A stretch of DNA of 64,000 nt from the NCBI GenBank assembly GCA_039621445.1, contig CP154957.1:18300906-18364905 (forward strand). Reading direction: 5' to 3'. The notes below the pieces were generated by a model that was not told the DNA's origin, ran no database searches, and saw only the letters and a program-made list of their open reading frames with translations. The position numbers and the translations under genes were made by a program. The DNA comes from Euglena gracilis. Lineage: Eukaryota > Euglenida > Euglenophyceae > Euglenales. The first letter of the stretch is position 1, and every line of letters begins with the position of its first letter. This document shows positions 29,770-42,388 of this stretch, one piece after another.

Positions 29770-32560
29770 CTCTCTTCATAAATTTGTGTCATGTGAATGT
29801 TCCATCGGTGGACCCACATTTAGATCTGTCGGTAGCAGCAGAGTTGCGGAAAGGTTTTTTATGCCACAATCATCGCCTAATTTGCCTTGTACATCACATT
29901 GTCCAAATGGTGGAAAGTCGGTCCCCTTCAAACAGGTATGCATCACCCGGCAGTTGCAGGCAGCATTGACGTACCGGTACCCATAGTCGTAACAGCCAGG
30001 GAGTACAACCCACCTGTTTCACAGACAACAACAACAATCTGTTGTCTCCGCATCTGAAAGCTCGTTAGGACGATAGTTTGAGACCTTTGTGTTTCCTATC
30101 CTGTATCGTGAGCTGTGAACCTTGTATATTGCTGTTTAGCCAGGTACAGTCGGTGGTTCAAGGAAATTGTAAAAAAAAAATGTCGATTTGCGCAATTCGG
30201 CACACTGACACAGAAAAAAGCTTAAGTGCGAGATGTGCCGCCTAAAATTACACGTGATTGGATGAAATTGATATAAAGGTTTTCTGTTGGAATCCAAAAA
30301 CATTTTGTGTTTTTTTTGACGATTTGAAGAAGCATGCAAATGATCAACTCTACATCCCCCCCCCCCAATAGAAACACAGTTGTGTTTATAGCGGACCGGG
30401 GGTGCATTTCTATTTGGACCCTACCTGTGGTTTTTGTTGATTTCTTTCAAAAATCCCGACAAAATGGGGGGTGCGCTTGTGGTGGACCGCCACCTTTGGC
30501 AGCGGGGGGGGGGGGGGGTGCGCTTTTATTCTGGACCCTGCGCTTGTAGCGGCCCCACACTTCTATTGGGGGGGTTGTTCTTTTGGGGGTAATTGTCTAG
30601 TTATTAAATCCTATAATAATCCTATAATAATTAAATCCTATCTTCTTTTGCTCTTATTTTACAAAGCCATTGAAGAATTTTGTGCTTCTGCAAACGATTG
30701 GGAAATTTCAGCACGTTTTGTATGAGTTTCCCCCCCAAAAAGATGTTTGGTATTTACATTTACACCCCCCCCACCGGGAAAGAGAATTTCATCGTCCTTG
30801 TCAAGAGTTGAGGTCGAACGTTCGAGCTCGAGCCCCCCCTCAGGGGGCTTAAAAAGCCTCCTCAAACAACCTCGAACGACCTCGAACGTTGTTCGAGGAG
30901 GCCCTTGAGACTCCTATGATATACATGCAGGCGTTTTGGGACCACTGCAAAAGGTTGAAACCAAAAGGGACTTGCACAACAAAAGGCATTTGCACACACA
31001 GGCATACGTTACACAAAAGATTTTTTATTTTGGGGCCGCACAGTTGCATCCAAAAGCACATGGGCAACAAAGGGAGTGGCAACACAGGGATTTTGTAATT
31101 TTGCGACCCTCCGAAAAAAACTTGCACAAACAAAAGGGATTTGTACGCACAGAGCACATGTTGCACACAAATAATTTAGTATTTTTTGGCATTTTTGGAG
31201 ACCTGAAACCACCTCGAATGTCGTTCGGGCATTTTCGAGGAGGCTCGACAGCTTTCTCCGGCAGTGTTTCCTCCTACCGTAACCCCTTGGGGCTTCCCAT
31301 CTTTTGGGATGGGGGCAGGTTGGACACAGAAGGCTCTTTCCAATCAAACGGAAGATAAGAGAGCACTCCACTTTTCGTCGTTCCCTCAGAACTCGCAGCA
31401 TTATGGGCACAAGCCGGTCATTTCTACCAATTTCTATCGGAAGAGTGGAGTGTTCGGGGGCGGAATCAGTATGCTCCTGTTGTGCGAATTTAAAACAACA
31501 GTGAAGTTCCAAAAACAGTGCAATTAACAACCCAGGGGCATATTTATTTCCCCTGATATCGATTTTGTGCTTAAAAATGCTGTGAAAAAAGCCCCAATTG
31601 CAAAGGTTTTGGATTACATAAAGAATAAAGCAAAAAATAACAAGCAGTCAGTTATCCTCCCCAGAAGAGTAAACCTGAAAAAATTGCTTGTAAAACCAGG
31701 AGGTTGGGTGAACAAAGCAAACAAATATTTTTATTTTTCATTTTTTCTATTTATTTTATGTTATTTCATTGCAAGCATTTTTTTGTGTTTTCGATTTTCA
31801 GACGTTAATTTTTTTCGGCTTTTGCACAGTTCAATAGCGCTTTTTTTCAGAATTATCAAGCAAAGTTGCATGTTCCACTTTTTTTTTTGATTAACTTGTG
31901 GTGAAAGGTGTTGCATGATGCAATTCAAGTGTCAACTGGGCAATCAACCCTGACACAGCAAGTGCGCAACAGGTTTGCTTTCATTGAATTTTCCCCCCTT
32001 TTTTGAAGTGCTCGGTTTTTGGGTTTTCCAAAAGTGTTTACAAGTCATTGTTTTGCTCCTTTTTTGTTCAAAAATGCAAGCAGCAAGGCACCTCAAATGC
32101 CAAAATGCAAGTTGCATGCAAATTCCTCAAAACATTCTTGAGATTACAAAAAAAAAATTCCACTAGGGGCTTTGAAAATTTCCGCCGGCGGAAATAGTTC
32201 CATTAAACATAACAATTATGCAGCATTCATTCATCATGCAACCTGGTGCACACCTTGGACTGTCATTCAATTTCTTTTGCAAAAAACCACATAGGGACAG
32301 GTTTTCAAACCCTGCAATCCATCCATATGAAGAGATCCAACGCTTGGCTAGAAATGCCTCCTCCCCACTTGGACCCCAGGTTTCAGAAAACCACCACAGC
32401 CGTGCAAGCAGGCAATGGTGGGATTTCTCAGAACACACCTACCCCTCCCCAGGAAGGAATTATCCTTCCCAGGAAACTGTCCTCTGAGCCCCCCAAAATA
32501 AGCACCACCCCCAGATAAGACCAGGTTTTGAATAGTGCTGAGCTCTTTACCTTGTGCGGT
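29770..32560. other. Mostly noncoding; isolated protein-like frames
   Basis: Includes AACCTCGAACG palindromes with GAGGAGGC arms (30810-30910, 31200-31250) and two or three diverged units with TTTGCACACACAGGC/ATTTTGGGGCC (30960-31180). Short open stretches at 31380-31480, 31567-31720 and 32218-32487 look protein-like but unrecognised. No complete gene. Confidence 0.3.
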
Positions 32561-33490
32561 TTTTCATTGTAAAACCGAAAACGTGGCTCGGACGCTAGGC
32601 AGAGGCGGAGTTATGGGAAGCAATTTTTGGTACGTTTTGGTGCTCATTTTCAGCTCAAATACCGTTTTTCTGGGTCCGGCCAAAGAATATCGTTTCGGGC
32701 AAAAAATTTTCGACTTTTTTTCGACCTTTTTGACTCGGTTTTGACCTAAGTCCATGGGTTTCGGGCCAAAAACGGGGCGCCGGGGGGTCGAAAAACACTC
32801 ATTTTCGGCTCAGAAACAGGTTTTCCGGGTCAAAAACATCGTTTCGGGCAAAAAAAAATTCGTTTTTTTTGATTTTTTGACCAAAAATGGCTGAAAACGG
32901 TCAAACCAGGCCAAAATTGTACAAAATGGCCGAAATCGGCCGAAAAATTGCCGTAACTCGGGCTAGGCGGGGAGTTGCGGGGAAATCAAATACCGTTAGA
33001 TGGGGAATTTTGAGGGATTTAATTTAGATCGCCGGACATTTCTTTTGGTTCCCTACCATTTTTGAGAAGTTTCAGAAAAATCGATTTTTTGAGCCAAATG
33101 ACGGCCGATAACGGCCAAGCCTGCCGCGCTGTTTTGAACCGTAAATCGGCCACATTTCAGGCTAGGCGGGGAGTTGCAGGGAAATTAAAATACTGTTAGG
33201 TTGGGCATTGTGAGGGCTTCTATTTAGGTCTCCGAACATTTCTTTTTTTTGCTTCATTTCGGAGATATTTTGAAGACATCGATTTTTTGACCCCGAAAAC
33301 AGCCCAAAATGGCCCCTGAAATGGGCCAAAATTGGCCGAAAAACAGGCCGTGACTCGGGCTACACAAAGAATTGGGGGAAAAGTAAAGCATGGTTGGATA
33401 GGGCGGCTTCATTTTTTGCTCTGTGGACATTTGCTTTGATTTTGCTTCATTGTCAAGATATTTTGAAAAAATCGATTTTTTTGACCCGAA
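32560..33490 (+). repeat. About 200 bp module repeats, tandem-like copies
   Basis: Two CATTTTCGGCTCA/AACATCGTTTCGGGC modules (32640-32870) followed by three modules starting near 32955, 33155 and 33350 (GGCGGGGAGTTGCGGGGAAA type), so the period is about 200 bp. Same module order as 24905-25870. Confidence 0.85.
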
Positions 33491-34290
33491 AACGGCCCCC
33501 CCAAAAAACGCCCCAAAAAACCTTTCTTTCGGTTTACGCTGCATATATCTAGAGGTGCAATCGACCCTGACCAATACCATTATGGATGTTGGGGGTGAAT
33601 GTGACGAGTATGGTCGGCATCCCTGCTGTCCTATTTGTGAAACTTCAAAAAAATGGCCCACCCCTACATTTATGGGTTGAGAGGACCTCTTACATATGTT
33701 TTCCCGCTGCGCCACAAAATCTTTCTTTTCTTCTTCCTCCCCCCCCCTTGTCCGAGACACGACCATTTTTTTTGAATTTTGGTGACAAGGACAATCATGT
33801 CCCCCAGTGGAATTGAAAGGCCTGTCTGCTCAAAGGGGTTGCTCCCACATTGCTCCAAAGATCCCCAATGCGGTTTAGGCTTCCCATTGTTTGTGTGGGG
33901 ATCAAATCTATACCCCCCCAGGAAACTGTCTCCAGAGAAGCAGAGAAGTCAGTGAGCACAGAGGTTGGAGACAGATTCATGACACTGACATAAAAATATA
34001 TATAGAAAATATATAGAAAATCGATTTTCTCACATACAGGTTGACCCAAGGGAGATCTGGAGATTTCCAAAAATGACAAATGTGCCTGTTGTGGTTCTGG
34101 CATATTCCAAAAATCTCCCTCCATTCGCCTCAATCAATAATGGATTGTGATAGTGTTCGCCTGCAAATATGGATTCTGTGAGATATTGTTCCCCTGCAAA
34201 TTTCTTCCATTCGGTCGATCCATGTGGCTCTATTTGACGTACAGTCATATGCATGGCAAGCACACAGGTAAGGAAAGCGTGCACACAGGT
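33490..34290. other. No gene assigned
   Basis: One plus frame (33530-33680) reads a Cys-containing stretch (GGECDEYGRHPCCPICETSK) without family assignment. The rest is unrecognised. Confidence 0.3.
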
Positions 34291-34490
34291 CATTCATGCA
34301 CACCTGCGCATGAATACACTCTTTTGTACACACACTCATTCATGCTCATTCGTTTACCCATTTGCTCATTCTGTACACTCATTTTCTCATTTTCTCACCC
34401 ATTGACTCATTCACCCATTCATCAATCTATGCTTCAATATGGCACGCACACACGCGTGCATACACCCACTCGCACTCATGTAAAACACAT
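34290..34490 (+). repeat. CTCATT/CACCCATT microsatellite
   Basis: Degenerate tetramer-based repeats (CTCATTCATGCTCATTC, CACCCATTGACTCATTC). Confidence 0.7.
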
Positions 34491-35169
34491 CTGAAAGTCA
34501 CAACATATTTCTCCGCTCAGATATGGCGAGCTGACGTTTGGTCCATCTTTGTTGCAGTCGCATGATTCATTGTTGGTTTCTCTCCTCGTGTTCATGTGTC
34601 AAAGATCTCGCATTTTAGCTGAGTCCATGCCCCTGAGCAAATCCCATAATGTGTTGTTTTCCTCCTTTGGTTTTTTGGGGGGGATTATGTTTTATCTGCA
34701 TGTGTGAGTGCCCTGCGTTCGACTGTTTAAAGTTTTGAATTGGGTAATGCTGAACACCACCAAAGCTTTTTAATCTTCCCATTATTCTTCACAAGCACAT
34801 GGTCATTTTTCTTTTTTCTGACACACATCCATCACAGTGATAACAACAAACCGCCATAAGACAGCAAAAGAGCCAATCCAAATCACCCGATCCTATTTTT
34901 TGTCAAGGTTTTGTTTATTGTCCCTTTTATTTCTGGAGTTTCTATCAAAATTTCCCCAAATGTCAGTTGCGAGGTTTTTTTTGCTGTCGATTATTTAGTC
35001 TTTTCACCGGCATTCACGTCAGTCATGCATGTTGGCTAAACGCAGCTGCTTCAACGGAAGCAGCCCAAGATGTTTCACTGGTTTTTTCCTTCCTGATGGT
35101 TGTCCAAGGCAGGCTTCTTTTGGCCCCTCCACCTGAAATTTGACTGGTCAGAGGTTGCAGGTTTCAGGG
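34491..35169. other. No feature recognised
   Basis: AT-moderate sequence without supported ORF or clear repeat. Confidence 0.3.
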
Positions 35170-35605
35170 TCAATCTCAGGGCGCATCTTCAGAAAATTTG
35201 ACCCCGCCAGCAGCAGCCTTTTTCCAGCCAGCAGCCGAACCCCCCCCCCTCAACGAGATCTATTTATTTTAAGCCGCCCTTTGGGCGGCTGGACCGGTTA
35301 CGGGTTTTTTTCGGTTCGGAAGTGCAAAAATTGGCCAGAAATGGGTCAAAAATGGGCGAAAATGGGTCGGAAAAGGGTTGGCTGTTAAAAAAAATTGATT
35401 TTTGTATAATTGGCAGTTTTTGGACATTTTTGCAATTTCAGTTTTTTTGATACCCAGTTCGACCCCGGGTTAGGCCCAGCTCCAGCCCAGGACCCCTGGA
35501 AGGGGGGGGGGGTCAGCCAGCAACCTTTTTCCAACCAGCCCAAATTCTCCAGCCTCTGAGCTGGACCTCGGGGGGGGGGGCGGTCGTTAAAAAACGCCCT
35601 GGTTA
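35170..35605. mobile_element. CCAGCAGCC-type MITE
   Basis: Ends TCAGGGCGC...GCGCCCTGG-like (right AAAACGCCCTGG) with inner CAGCCAGCAGCC and CCCTTTGGGCGGCTGGAC blocks shared with 38570-39020. Confidence 0.55.
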
Positions 35606-35656
35606 AATCTAAAGTGATGTTTTGGCCCAGTGAGGGACATCTCTAAAAGTTGGAAT

Positions 35657-36050
35657 CAGGCTTGTGCTTAAGGGATTGCAGTACCCCCGGGGGGGAGGGG
35701 GCTGGACTGCAGCTAGTCCAAATTTGGCTAGTGGGATTTCTAGCACCTGCTAGCAGGGCTAGCTAGTAGAAAAAAATTTCCAGTGACCGGCGCAAAGCGC
35801 TGGAAATTTTTTTGGGACCCCCAAAAATGGCCAAAAATGCCCGTTTTTTGGCCATTTTTGGGAATTTTTGGAACAAAATCAGCCAAAAACCTATTAAAAA
35901 CCTCATTTCTACCTTGTCGCGCAGGTCCAGTTGGGGGGACCCCGGACCCCCCCCGGGGGGGAGGGGGGGTCTAGCTAGTCCATTTTTTCCAGTGTCTAGC
36001 CGATTGGCTAGCCAGTACCCCCCCCCCGGGGTCCTTAAGCACAAGCCTGG
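35657..36050. mobile_element. CTTAAGG-family MITE, complete
   Basis: Inverted ends CAGGCTTGTGCTTAAGG and CCTTAAGCACAAGCCTG. Interior colinear with the complement of 1392-1779, including the GGCCAAAAATGCCC hairpin and TAGCCGATTGGCTAG palindrome. Confidence 0.85.
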
Positions 36051-36595
36051 TTGGAATAAATGAAAAAGTCAAATTGAAAGTAAATGAGAGAAATGAAAAA
36101 TGAGAAAATAAAGAGTAACAAAAAGGAAGTTAATAAAAATTTTAATGACACCCCCCCACACACACATGCGTGCACACCCGCGCACCCCATTCACACGTGC
36201 AGGAAAGCATTTTCATACCCCAAATTTCTGAGATAGACACCCCAAATATATTGTGAAATGGATGGTGCATTTTGTTCCCATGACAGAATGTGTTTTCTGC
36301 ATGGAGGGGTGTGTTTTCCCCCTGGTTTATTATTTGGACACTCGAAGTCGGGGGGGGGGGTTATTATTTGGACAAAAATGTTACAAAAATACCAAAATGG
36401 ATGGAATTGGTGCAGTTAATATGCCTAAGTTTAAAAAAGTTCCAAAGAGCCAAAAAGATTACCATTAGAGACTGTCGAGGGTTTATTGGTCCGACTTTTT
36501 GACTTCGAAATTTTTGCTGAGTTTTCTCCTTTTTTTGCTTTCAAAGCTGTCGGAGCGGGGTTATTATTTGGCCTGTCGGGGTGCATTAGTTTGGG
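36051..36595. other. Noncoding; TTATTATTTGG repeats
   Basis: Several TTATTATTTGG(A/C)C blocks next to poly-G (36330-36380, 36560) of the same type as 38225-38260. No gene. Confidence 0.4.
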
Positions 36596-36769
36596 GTCGC
36601 TGAGCTCTTATCCCTTTATGGGTGGAAGCTTATCCCTGGGGAAAAGGAGGGGGGTCCAACCCACCCCCCTCACCCCACTGGACAGGGCCACCTCGGGAAC
36701 CGGCGGATTATCACCATAATCCCGGCTCCGTTCCCGGAATTTTTTTTTGCAGTCATGAGCGACTGGATT

Positions 36770-37900
36770 TCTAGTTTCCGAATCACCTCCGTTTGACCCC
36801 CAACTCCCCGACAGGCCCGAGTTATTCACGCGCGAAGGGGTCCAAACTGGGTAGGATTGGCCGCTCCCGTTTGGGGCCGCAAAAATGCGCCGGAACATGG
36901 GCCATGCGTATCGGCAGACAAAACGACGAACGGGGGGCGATAGAGGGCCTTCAGGGGTACGTTTCGTCAGACCGACATTTCCGGAAATAATGTTCATTTT
37001 CTCGAGATATTTTCGAAAAATCGATTTTTTGACCGATTTTGACCCCGGCGAAATGGCAGAGTCGGAAGAGGGGGGGGGGGGCTATTTTGGGGTGTTTTTT
37101 TTTGGGCCGTTTGTTGGTCAAAATGCCGGTTTTTTCAAAATATCTCGCTTGTGAAGCAAAATCAAAGAAAATGTCCACAGAGCAAAAATGAAGCCCTTGG
37201 AATGCCCTATCCAACCATGGTTTATTTTTCCCCCAACTCTTCATGTAGCCCGAGTTACGGCCTTTTTTTTGGCCAATTTTGGCCCATTTCAGGGGCCGTT
37301 TTGGCCGTTTCGGGGTCAATCGATGGTTTCAAAATATCTCGAAAATGAAGCAAATCAAAGGAAATGTCTGGAGACCGAAATTGAAGCCCTTACAATGCCC
37401 TATCTAACGGTATTTTGATTTCCCCGCAACCTCGCCTAGCCCGAAATGTGGCCGATTTACGGTTCAAAACAGCGCGGCAGGCTTGCAACACAGCAGTTTA
37501 CGGCCGCTTTTGGAGGTCAAAAAATCAATTTTTATAAAATTTTTCAAAAATGGTGGGGAATCAAAAGAAATGTCTGGCGACCTAAATTGAAGATCTTGGA
37601 ACGCCCCATCTAACAGTATTTTTGATTTCCCCACAACTCCCCGTCTAGCCCGAGTTACAGCCATTTTTCGGCCAATTTGGGCCATTTTGTACAGTACAGC
37701 TTGTTTTGACTTGGCCGTTTTCAGCCATTTTTGGGTTAAAAAGTCGAAACAAAATCAAAAAAAAACTCGAAAAAAATTGCCCAAAACGATGTTTTTTTGG
37801 CCTCCCGGACCCGGGAAGCCTGTTTTTGAGCCGAAAATGAGCATTTTTCGACTCAAACAAAAAAAAACGCCCCGTTTTTGGACCGAAACCCATTGATTTT
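36770..37900 (-). repeat. About 200 bp module repeats, inverted copies
   Basis: Complement of the same ordered modules: 36770-37060 matches copy a, then modules at about 37130, 37330, 37540 and the GGCCTCCCGGACCCGGGAAG block at 37800. Confidence 0.85.
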
Positions 37901-38569
37901 GTGTTAAAACCGGGTCAAGAAAGTCGAAAATCCAACAAAACGGGTATGGGGTATATGGGGGTTAACATTTCAGAAAAACTAGCATTGCTAGTCTTTCCAG
38001 TCTTCCATTACGTGCAAGTCCCATTAAGAGCTCATTATCACTCAAAACCTGGTTAACATTTCATTAACATTTCAAAAATTACCTTATTAAAATCCCTGAA
38101 AGGTTCTGTAAATTGCAAGAGTGTAATTTGCAAATTATAAATTACGCGAAATTTGCAATGCAGTCTTTTCGGCTTTCCATTACATGCATGTCCCATTAAG
38201 AGCTCAGCACTATTCAAAACCTGGTTATTATTGGCTGGGGGTTATTATTTGGGGGGTTTCATTGGTTGGGTTCATATTTTGGGGGGGTTGTTTTTTTCAT
38301 TAGCATGATCAAGTGTGCCAGACATCGTGTTTTTGGTGGAGAAACACGTGTGTGGTTCAAAATATGCACATGTTAAGGTTAATCACGTTGCACAGTGAAA
38401 AAAAAATTTCCTGAGGAGAGAGAATATTTGTGCTTTCCAGCAGACTCCGGGGAGACATTAGAGGAGTTTGCATGCAAACTACTTTTTAGATTTTTGCATT
38501 GCATACTTTGAAGTGCATCCCCTCCCCTTTGGTGAGCTCTTCGTTTCATTAGATTTTTTTTTGAACCCA
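37901..38569. other. Unique-looking noncoding DNA
   Basis: Contains two copies of TCTTTTCGGCTTTCCATTAC-like sequence (37995, 38162) followed by GTCCCATTAAGAGCTCA, a short tandem duplication. No ORF supported. Confidence 0.35.
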
Positions 38570-39020
38570 GGATTTTGCCTGCCACTTGCTGCCGGGGCGG
38601 CAGGGTGTTGCTTCAGAAAATTTGACCCCACCCAGGGCGGTCCAGGCAGCCAGCAGCCTTTTTCCAGCCCCGGACCCCCCCCCCATCAACAAGAACTATT
38701 TATTTATTTCTTCCAGCCACCCTTTGGGCGGCTGGACGGTAACAGCTTTTTCGCTTTCGGGGTGCAAAAATGGGTCAAAAATGGGTCAAAAATGGGCGAA
38801 AATGGGTCAGAAAACAGCTGTCCAGGGCGTTTTGGGGGTCAAAAAAAAAATCGATTTTTGCATAATTGGCAGTTTTTTATTGGGACATTTTTTGCGATTT
38901 TTTGATACCCGGTTCGACCCCGGGTCAGGCCCAGCTCCAGCCCAGGACCCCTATGGGGGGGGGGTCAGCCAGCAGCCTTTTTCCAGCCAGCCCTCCAGCC
39001 TGAACTGGACCCACCCCCAG
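38570..39020. repeat. CCAGCAGCC-type MITE relative
   Basis: Shares CAGCCAGCAGCCTTTTTCCA, CCACCCTTTGGGCGGCTGGA and GGTTCGACCCCGGGTCAGGC blocks with 35170-35605. Confidence 0.7.
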
Positions 39021-39515
39021 TCAAAGGATCAATTTTTCTTCAACTGAATCAAACAGTGACCAAATTTGGAGTCTCTGGATTATGGGCTTTCAACAACTGA
39101 TGATGGAAGTGTTCCAAATGTTGATCAACAGAGTGTCAATTTTTTTTAGTTTTGGGTGAAATAATATTTTTCTCTGTAATGGCTTGTTTGATTTTACAAT
39201 CTGATTTTGAGTTGTAACGCTTTAGCTTGTAATTTTGATGTTTGCAAGGATTTTTTTCAAGGTTTTACAGAGAATGTCTTGGGCCTTAAATTTTGACAGA
39301 GCAATGTTGCATGTTTTTGTATTTGTTGCATTTTTTTGCATTTGCATATTTCCCCTCTATTGCTTTCCGCACCTTGATTGATTGGTTATTTTTTCGCCCA
39401 GATTATTTTTTCGCCCAGAATTTTGGCGATAAACCTCTCTTTCGAGGCACTCACTCTCCGATTCTGAACAACCAGCCCAGCAGCACGTTTGGCTGGATTC
39501 AGCTAATAACCCCCC
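39021..39515. other. No feature recognised
   Basis: AT-rich sequence without supported ORF. Confidence 0.3.
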
Positions 39516-39517
39516 CC

Positions 39518-40035
39518 CCCAATATAAGAAACCCCTCGCTATAAGAAACCCCCAAATATAAGAAACCTTTTGGCTGATTTTCAGCCGACACCCAAATATA
39601 AGAAACCCCCAAATATAAGAAACCCCTGGGCCGTTGGACGCCAATCCAAATATAAGAAACCCCTCATTTTCACCGCGGGTCACAGCAAATCTCAAGGCGC
39701 GATCAACACAAAGATGAAGCCAATCTAGTGTATTGCTTCTTTGCAAAGCAAGAGTTCAGAAGCAACTGCTTTTGGAAACACCTGGCCGTGTCACGACCCC
39801 CTTCCCCACTGTTTGAATGGCAGTCAGACATGAGGACAATCCTACACACAGTGGTCACATGTAATTAATTATATGAAGGAACCGAAGGAAGAAAAAGTTC
39901 CATTTATAAGAAACCCCTGGGGCCGGCCTTCGACACCCAAATATAAGAAACCCACAAATATAAGAAACCCTTTTGGGCCGATCGGCCGACACCCAAATAT
40001 AAGAACGGGTTGATTATATTTGGGGGGGGGGGTTA
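39518..40035. repeat. AATATAAGAAACCCC motif clusters
   Basis: Six copies of CCAAATATAAGAAACCCC at 39518-39665 and five at 39900-40010, interleaved with GGCCGATCGGCC-type hairpins, ending in TATATTTGGGGGGGGG. The design parallels family 2 (AATAAGACCCC). Confidence 0.85.
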
Positions 40036-40289
40036 GTTTAACAAGGTGACATTCCAAGCACTGTCCAAGCTGTTTCCGCTCCATCAGCGAATTCCGCCTG
40101 TCGTTGCACACATTTCCCTTTGATTTGATGAATGTGATTTCATGGCTACAGAAGACATTGGTTTGGTTGTTTACGCGCATTTTTTCCCAGTGAAGAATTG
40201 CAACCAAAATCTGTGATGTTGTTGGGAGTTGGAGGAGGCCAATTGTGGGAATGGGAGTCCAATTTCAAACAGTTTGATCCACAGTAACG

Positions 40290-40362
40290 ACAGCAACAAC
40301 AACAACAACAACAACAGCAGCAGCAACAACAACAACAGCAACAACAATGGCAGCAGCAGCAG
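40290..40362 (+). repeat. CAG/CAA trinucleotide repeat
   Basis: About 24 CAA or CAG codons; one frame reads poly-Gln and stays open to about 40440 (QQPQGWAKFWPVC), ending before GTGTCT. A stop lies just upstream, so an exon start at CGACAG is possible but unproven. Confidence 0.8.
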
Positions 40363-41009
40363 GAACAAATACAACAGCGAAGCAGCAGACAACAGAAAAT
40401 GCAACAACCGCAGGGTTGGGCAAAATTTTGGCCTGTCTGCAGGTGTCTCCCAGGGGACGGGGAGAAAAGCTGCATCATACACTTTTGGCAACTGAAAACA
40501 TATGAAAATGCACGCCATAAAAAAGCACAGTTGTCCAGAAAAAAAACTGGGTGTAAATAGGGGCATGCATCTCCAATTTTTTAATTCAAATTCTTCACAC
40601 TTTTCAATAACAGTTTTTTTTTAAAACGTCAATTGAAAGCATTTTTAAAATGCCAATACAGCGCGCTGAAGGAGGGGGGGCCTCAATGGCAGAGATTCGC
40701 AATCCCGAGGAAGGGGCACCCAGGGCGAAGCACAAACACCAAGCGACGATGCCTTGTTTGCCGGCTTCTTGAAGGTGAATATTTTTGGGACGGTTGGGCG
40801 TCGCCCCTGTAGTTCTGCTATTTTGCCGAAGTTGGCTGGCGCGTCGCTCCGGCGTGGAAGATTCCTGGGGGGGGGCACCCTCTCGCACTCCCGCGGAGCA
40901 TAACGGCATCGGACTCCCACGACAGAGGAAGGGGGAGGAAGGGACCAAGAGGGCGAAGCACAAGAAGATGGTGCTGCTGTCTGAAAAGAGATTCTGAGTG
41001 GCCTGGGAT

Positions 41010-42388
41010 TTAAAGGCCCTGCCAACCCCTGGCTGCAAAAATGCCTTTAGTTCCACAATTTGCTCCTTGACCCCCTGGGGAATGGATAGGGTGTGGTCCC
41101 AACCCCACTTTGTGTGCAGGTCCACCATTTTGCAAAGTTGATCTGTCAGAATTCTGAGAAATGGCATTGAGACTAGGTAGCTTCTGACTTGACCTACAAT
41201 GGAACTGAGTTTTCTGCAGCTCATTTTGTGTGCTGTGAGCACTTTGCCCAGCTCCTTTCTTAAGGATTTTAGTTTTTCCTGAGGAATTTCCAGCTGGCCT
41301 TTTTTCAAGTTGACCCACTGGCCCAAATGTTTTATTTCCTGTGTGGGTTCCAGACAGGACTTGGGGAGGTTTAATCTGAAACCTGCCAGTAAAAGGTCCT
41401 GTTTTATTTCTGCCAAATGCTGGGCTGCTGTCTTTTTGCTGGGGGCTAACAGCAAAATGTCGTCCAGGTAGATGAAAACTACCTTTCCCTCTTTTCTCCA
41501 TTTCCTTTCCCAGACTCTCATGAGAGTCATAAATTTCTGAGGCAGGCTGCTGATGCCGAAGCATGCAGCTTGAAACTGCCAAGTTTCTCCCCCCACCTGC
41601 ATGCAAACATGCTTTTCTAAACTGCTGTGCAGTTTTAAGTGGAAATATGCATCCTTCAGATCTATTTTCCCACAGAACCAACCTTTTCTCAGATATGGGA
41701 AGATATTTCCCATGTGTTCCAGTCTGAACTTCTGGGGGGTGAAATGGAGATTTAACTGTCGACAGTCTGAAATCAGTCTTTCCTTTGTCTTTTCCCCTTC
41801 TTTTTTGGAAATGATGAAGTAAGGGACCAAATGTTTTGCCTCCTCTGGGGGGATTTGCTTGGTTGCCCCTGCACATTCGTATTCTCTCAGAATTTTCTGG
41901 GCAGTCATTACTTCTTGGGGAGTTTTGAAGGGAACTTTTAAGGACATTTGAGGGGGGAGGGGAAGATCTGCCATAACTCCCTCCCTTATCAGGTTTAATA
42001 CCTCTCTGCTGGCTCCTGCCTTGACCCAATGGGGGATGCTGGCCTGCAGGGCTTTGTAAGGGGGTACCCCTGGGTGTAATGTGTCTGGGGACTCCACAGG
42101 CCCCATCACTGGGGTCCTTCCCCTTGGCTGCCCCATCACTGGGGTCACCCCTGGTTGCCCCATCACTGGGGCTGTAGCTGGCCCTGCCATAGGGCTTTCC
42201 AAAGACAGGCTTTCCCCCTGTTTGTGAATGATGGGGGAAGGTCTGTGCCTGAAATGAGGGGGTATATACAAGGCTGGGCTGATTATCTTCTGGGGGGGGG
42301 CCTGTCTGAGCCAATCTTGGGCCTCCCCCCCAAGGGCTGATGTGGTGATTGCCTTGGCCACCATTTGCCTTCTGGCCTCCCCTGGCAC
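41010..42388 (-). CDS. DIRS-type reverse transcriptase, copy A
   Basis: The open frame begins at 42388 (tandem PVMGQP repeats in the linker) and the RT domain runs from about 41860. Motifs in order: LISDCRQLN, KIDLKDAYFHL with the first catalytic Asp, the CFGISSLPQKFM box typical of DIRS RTs in place of gypsy's FGLxNAP, IYLDDILLLAP with the two active-site Asp, LNLPKSCLEPTQEIKHLG, and the thumb (KELGKVLTAHKMSCRKLSSI). No stop occurs before 41010. After about 41010 the frame runs through terminal repeat sequence to 40604 and is no longer RT. It copies the element RNA. RNase H, normally fused downstream, is absent. One of the best preserved RT frames in the window. Confidence 0.9.

Noticed and set aside
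32218-32487. TALE-like homeodomain (HPYEEIQRLARNAS, QVSENHH)
   Set aside because: The invariant WFxNxR core is missing and the similarity may be chance; left as an unrecognised open stretch.
35440-35475. tRNA or tRNA-derived SINE (GTTCGACCCCGGG resembling a B box; also near 38910)
   Set aside because: No A box at proper spacing, no cloverleaf can be drawn, and the sequence is part of a CCAGCAGCC-type MITE.
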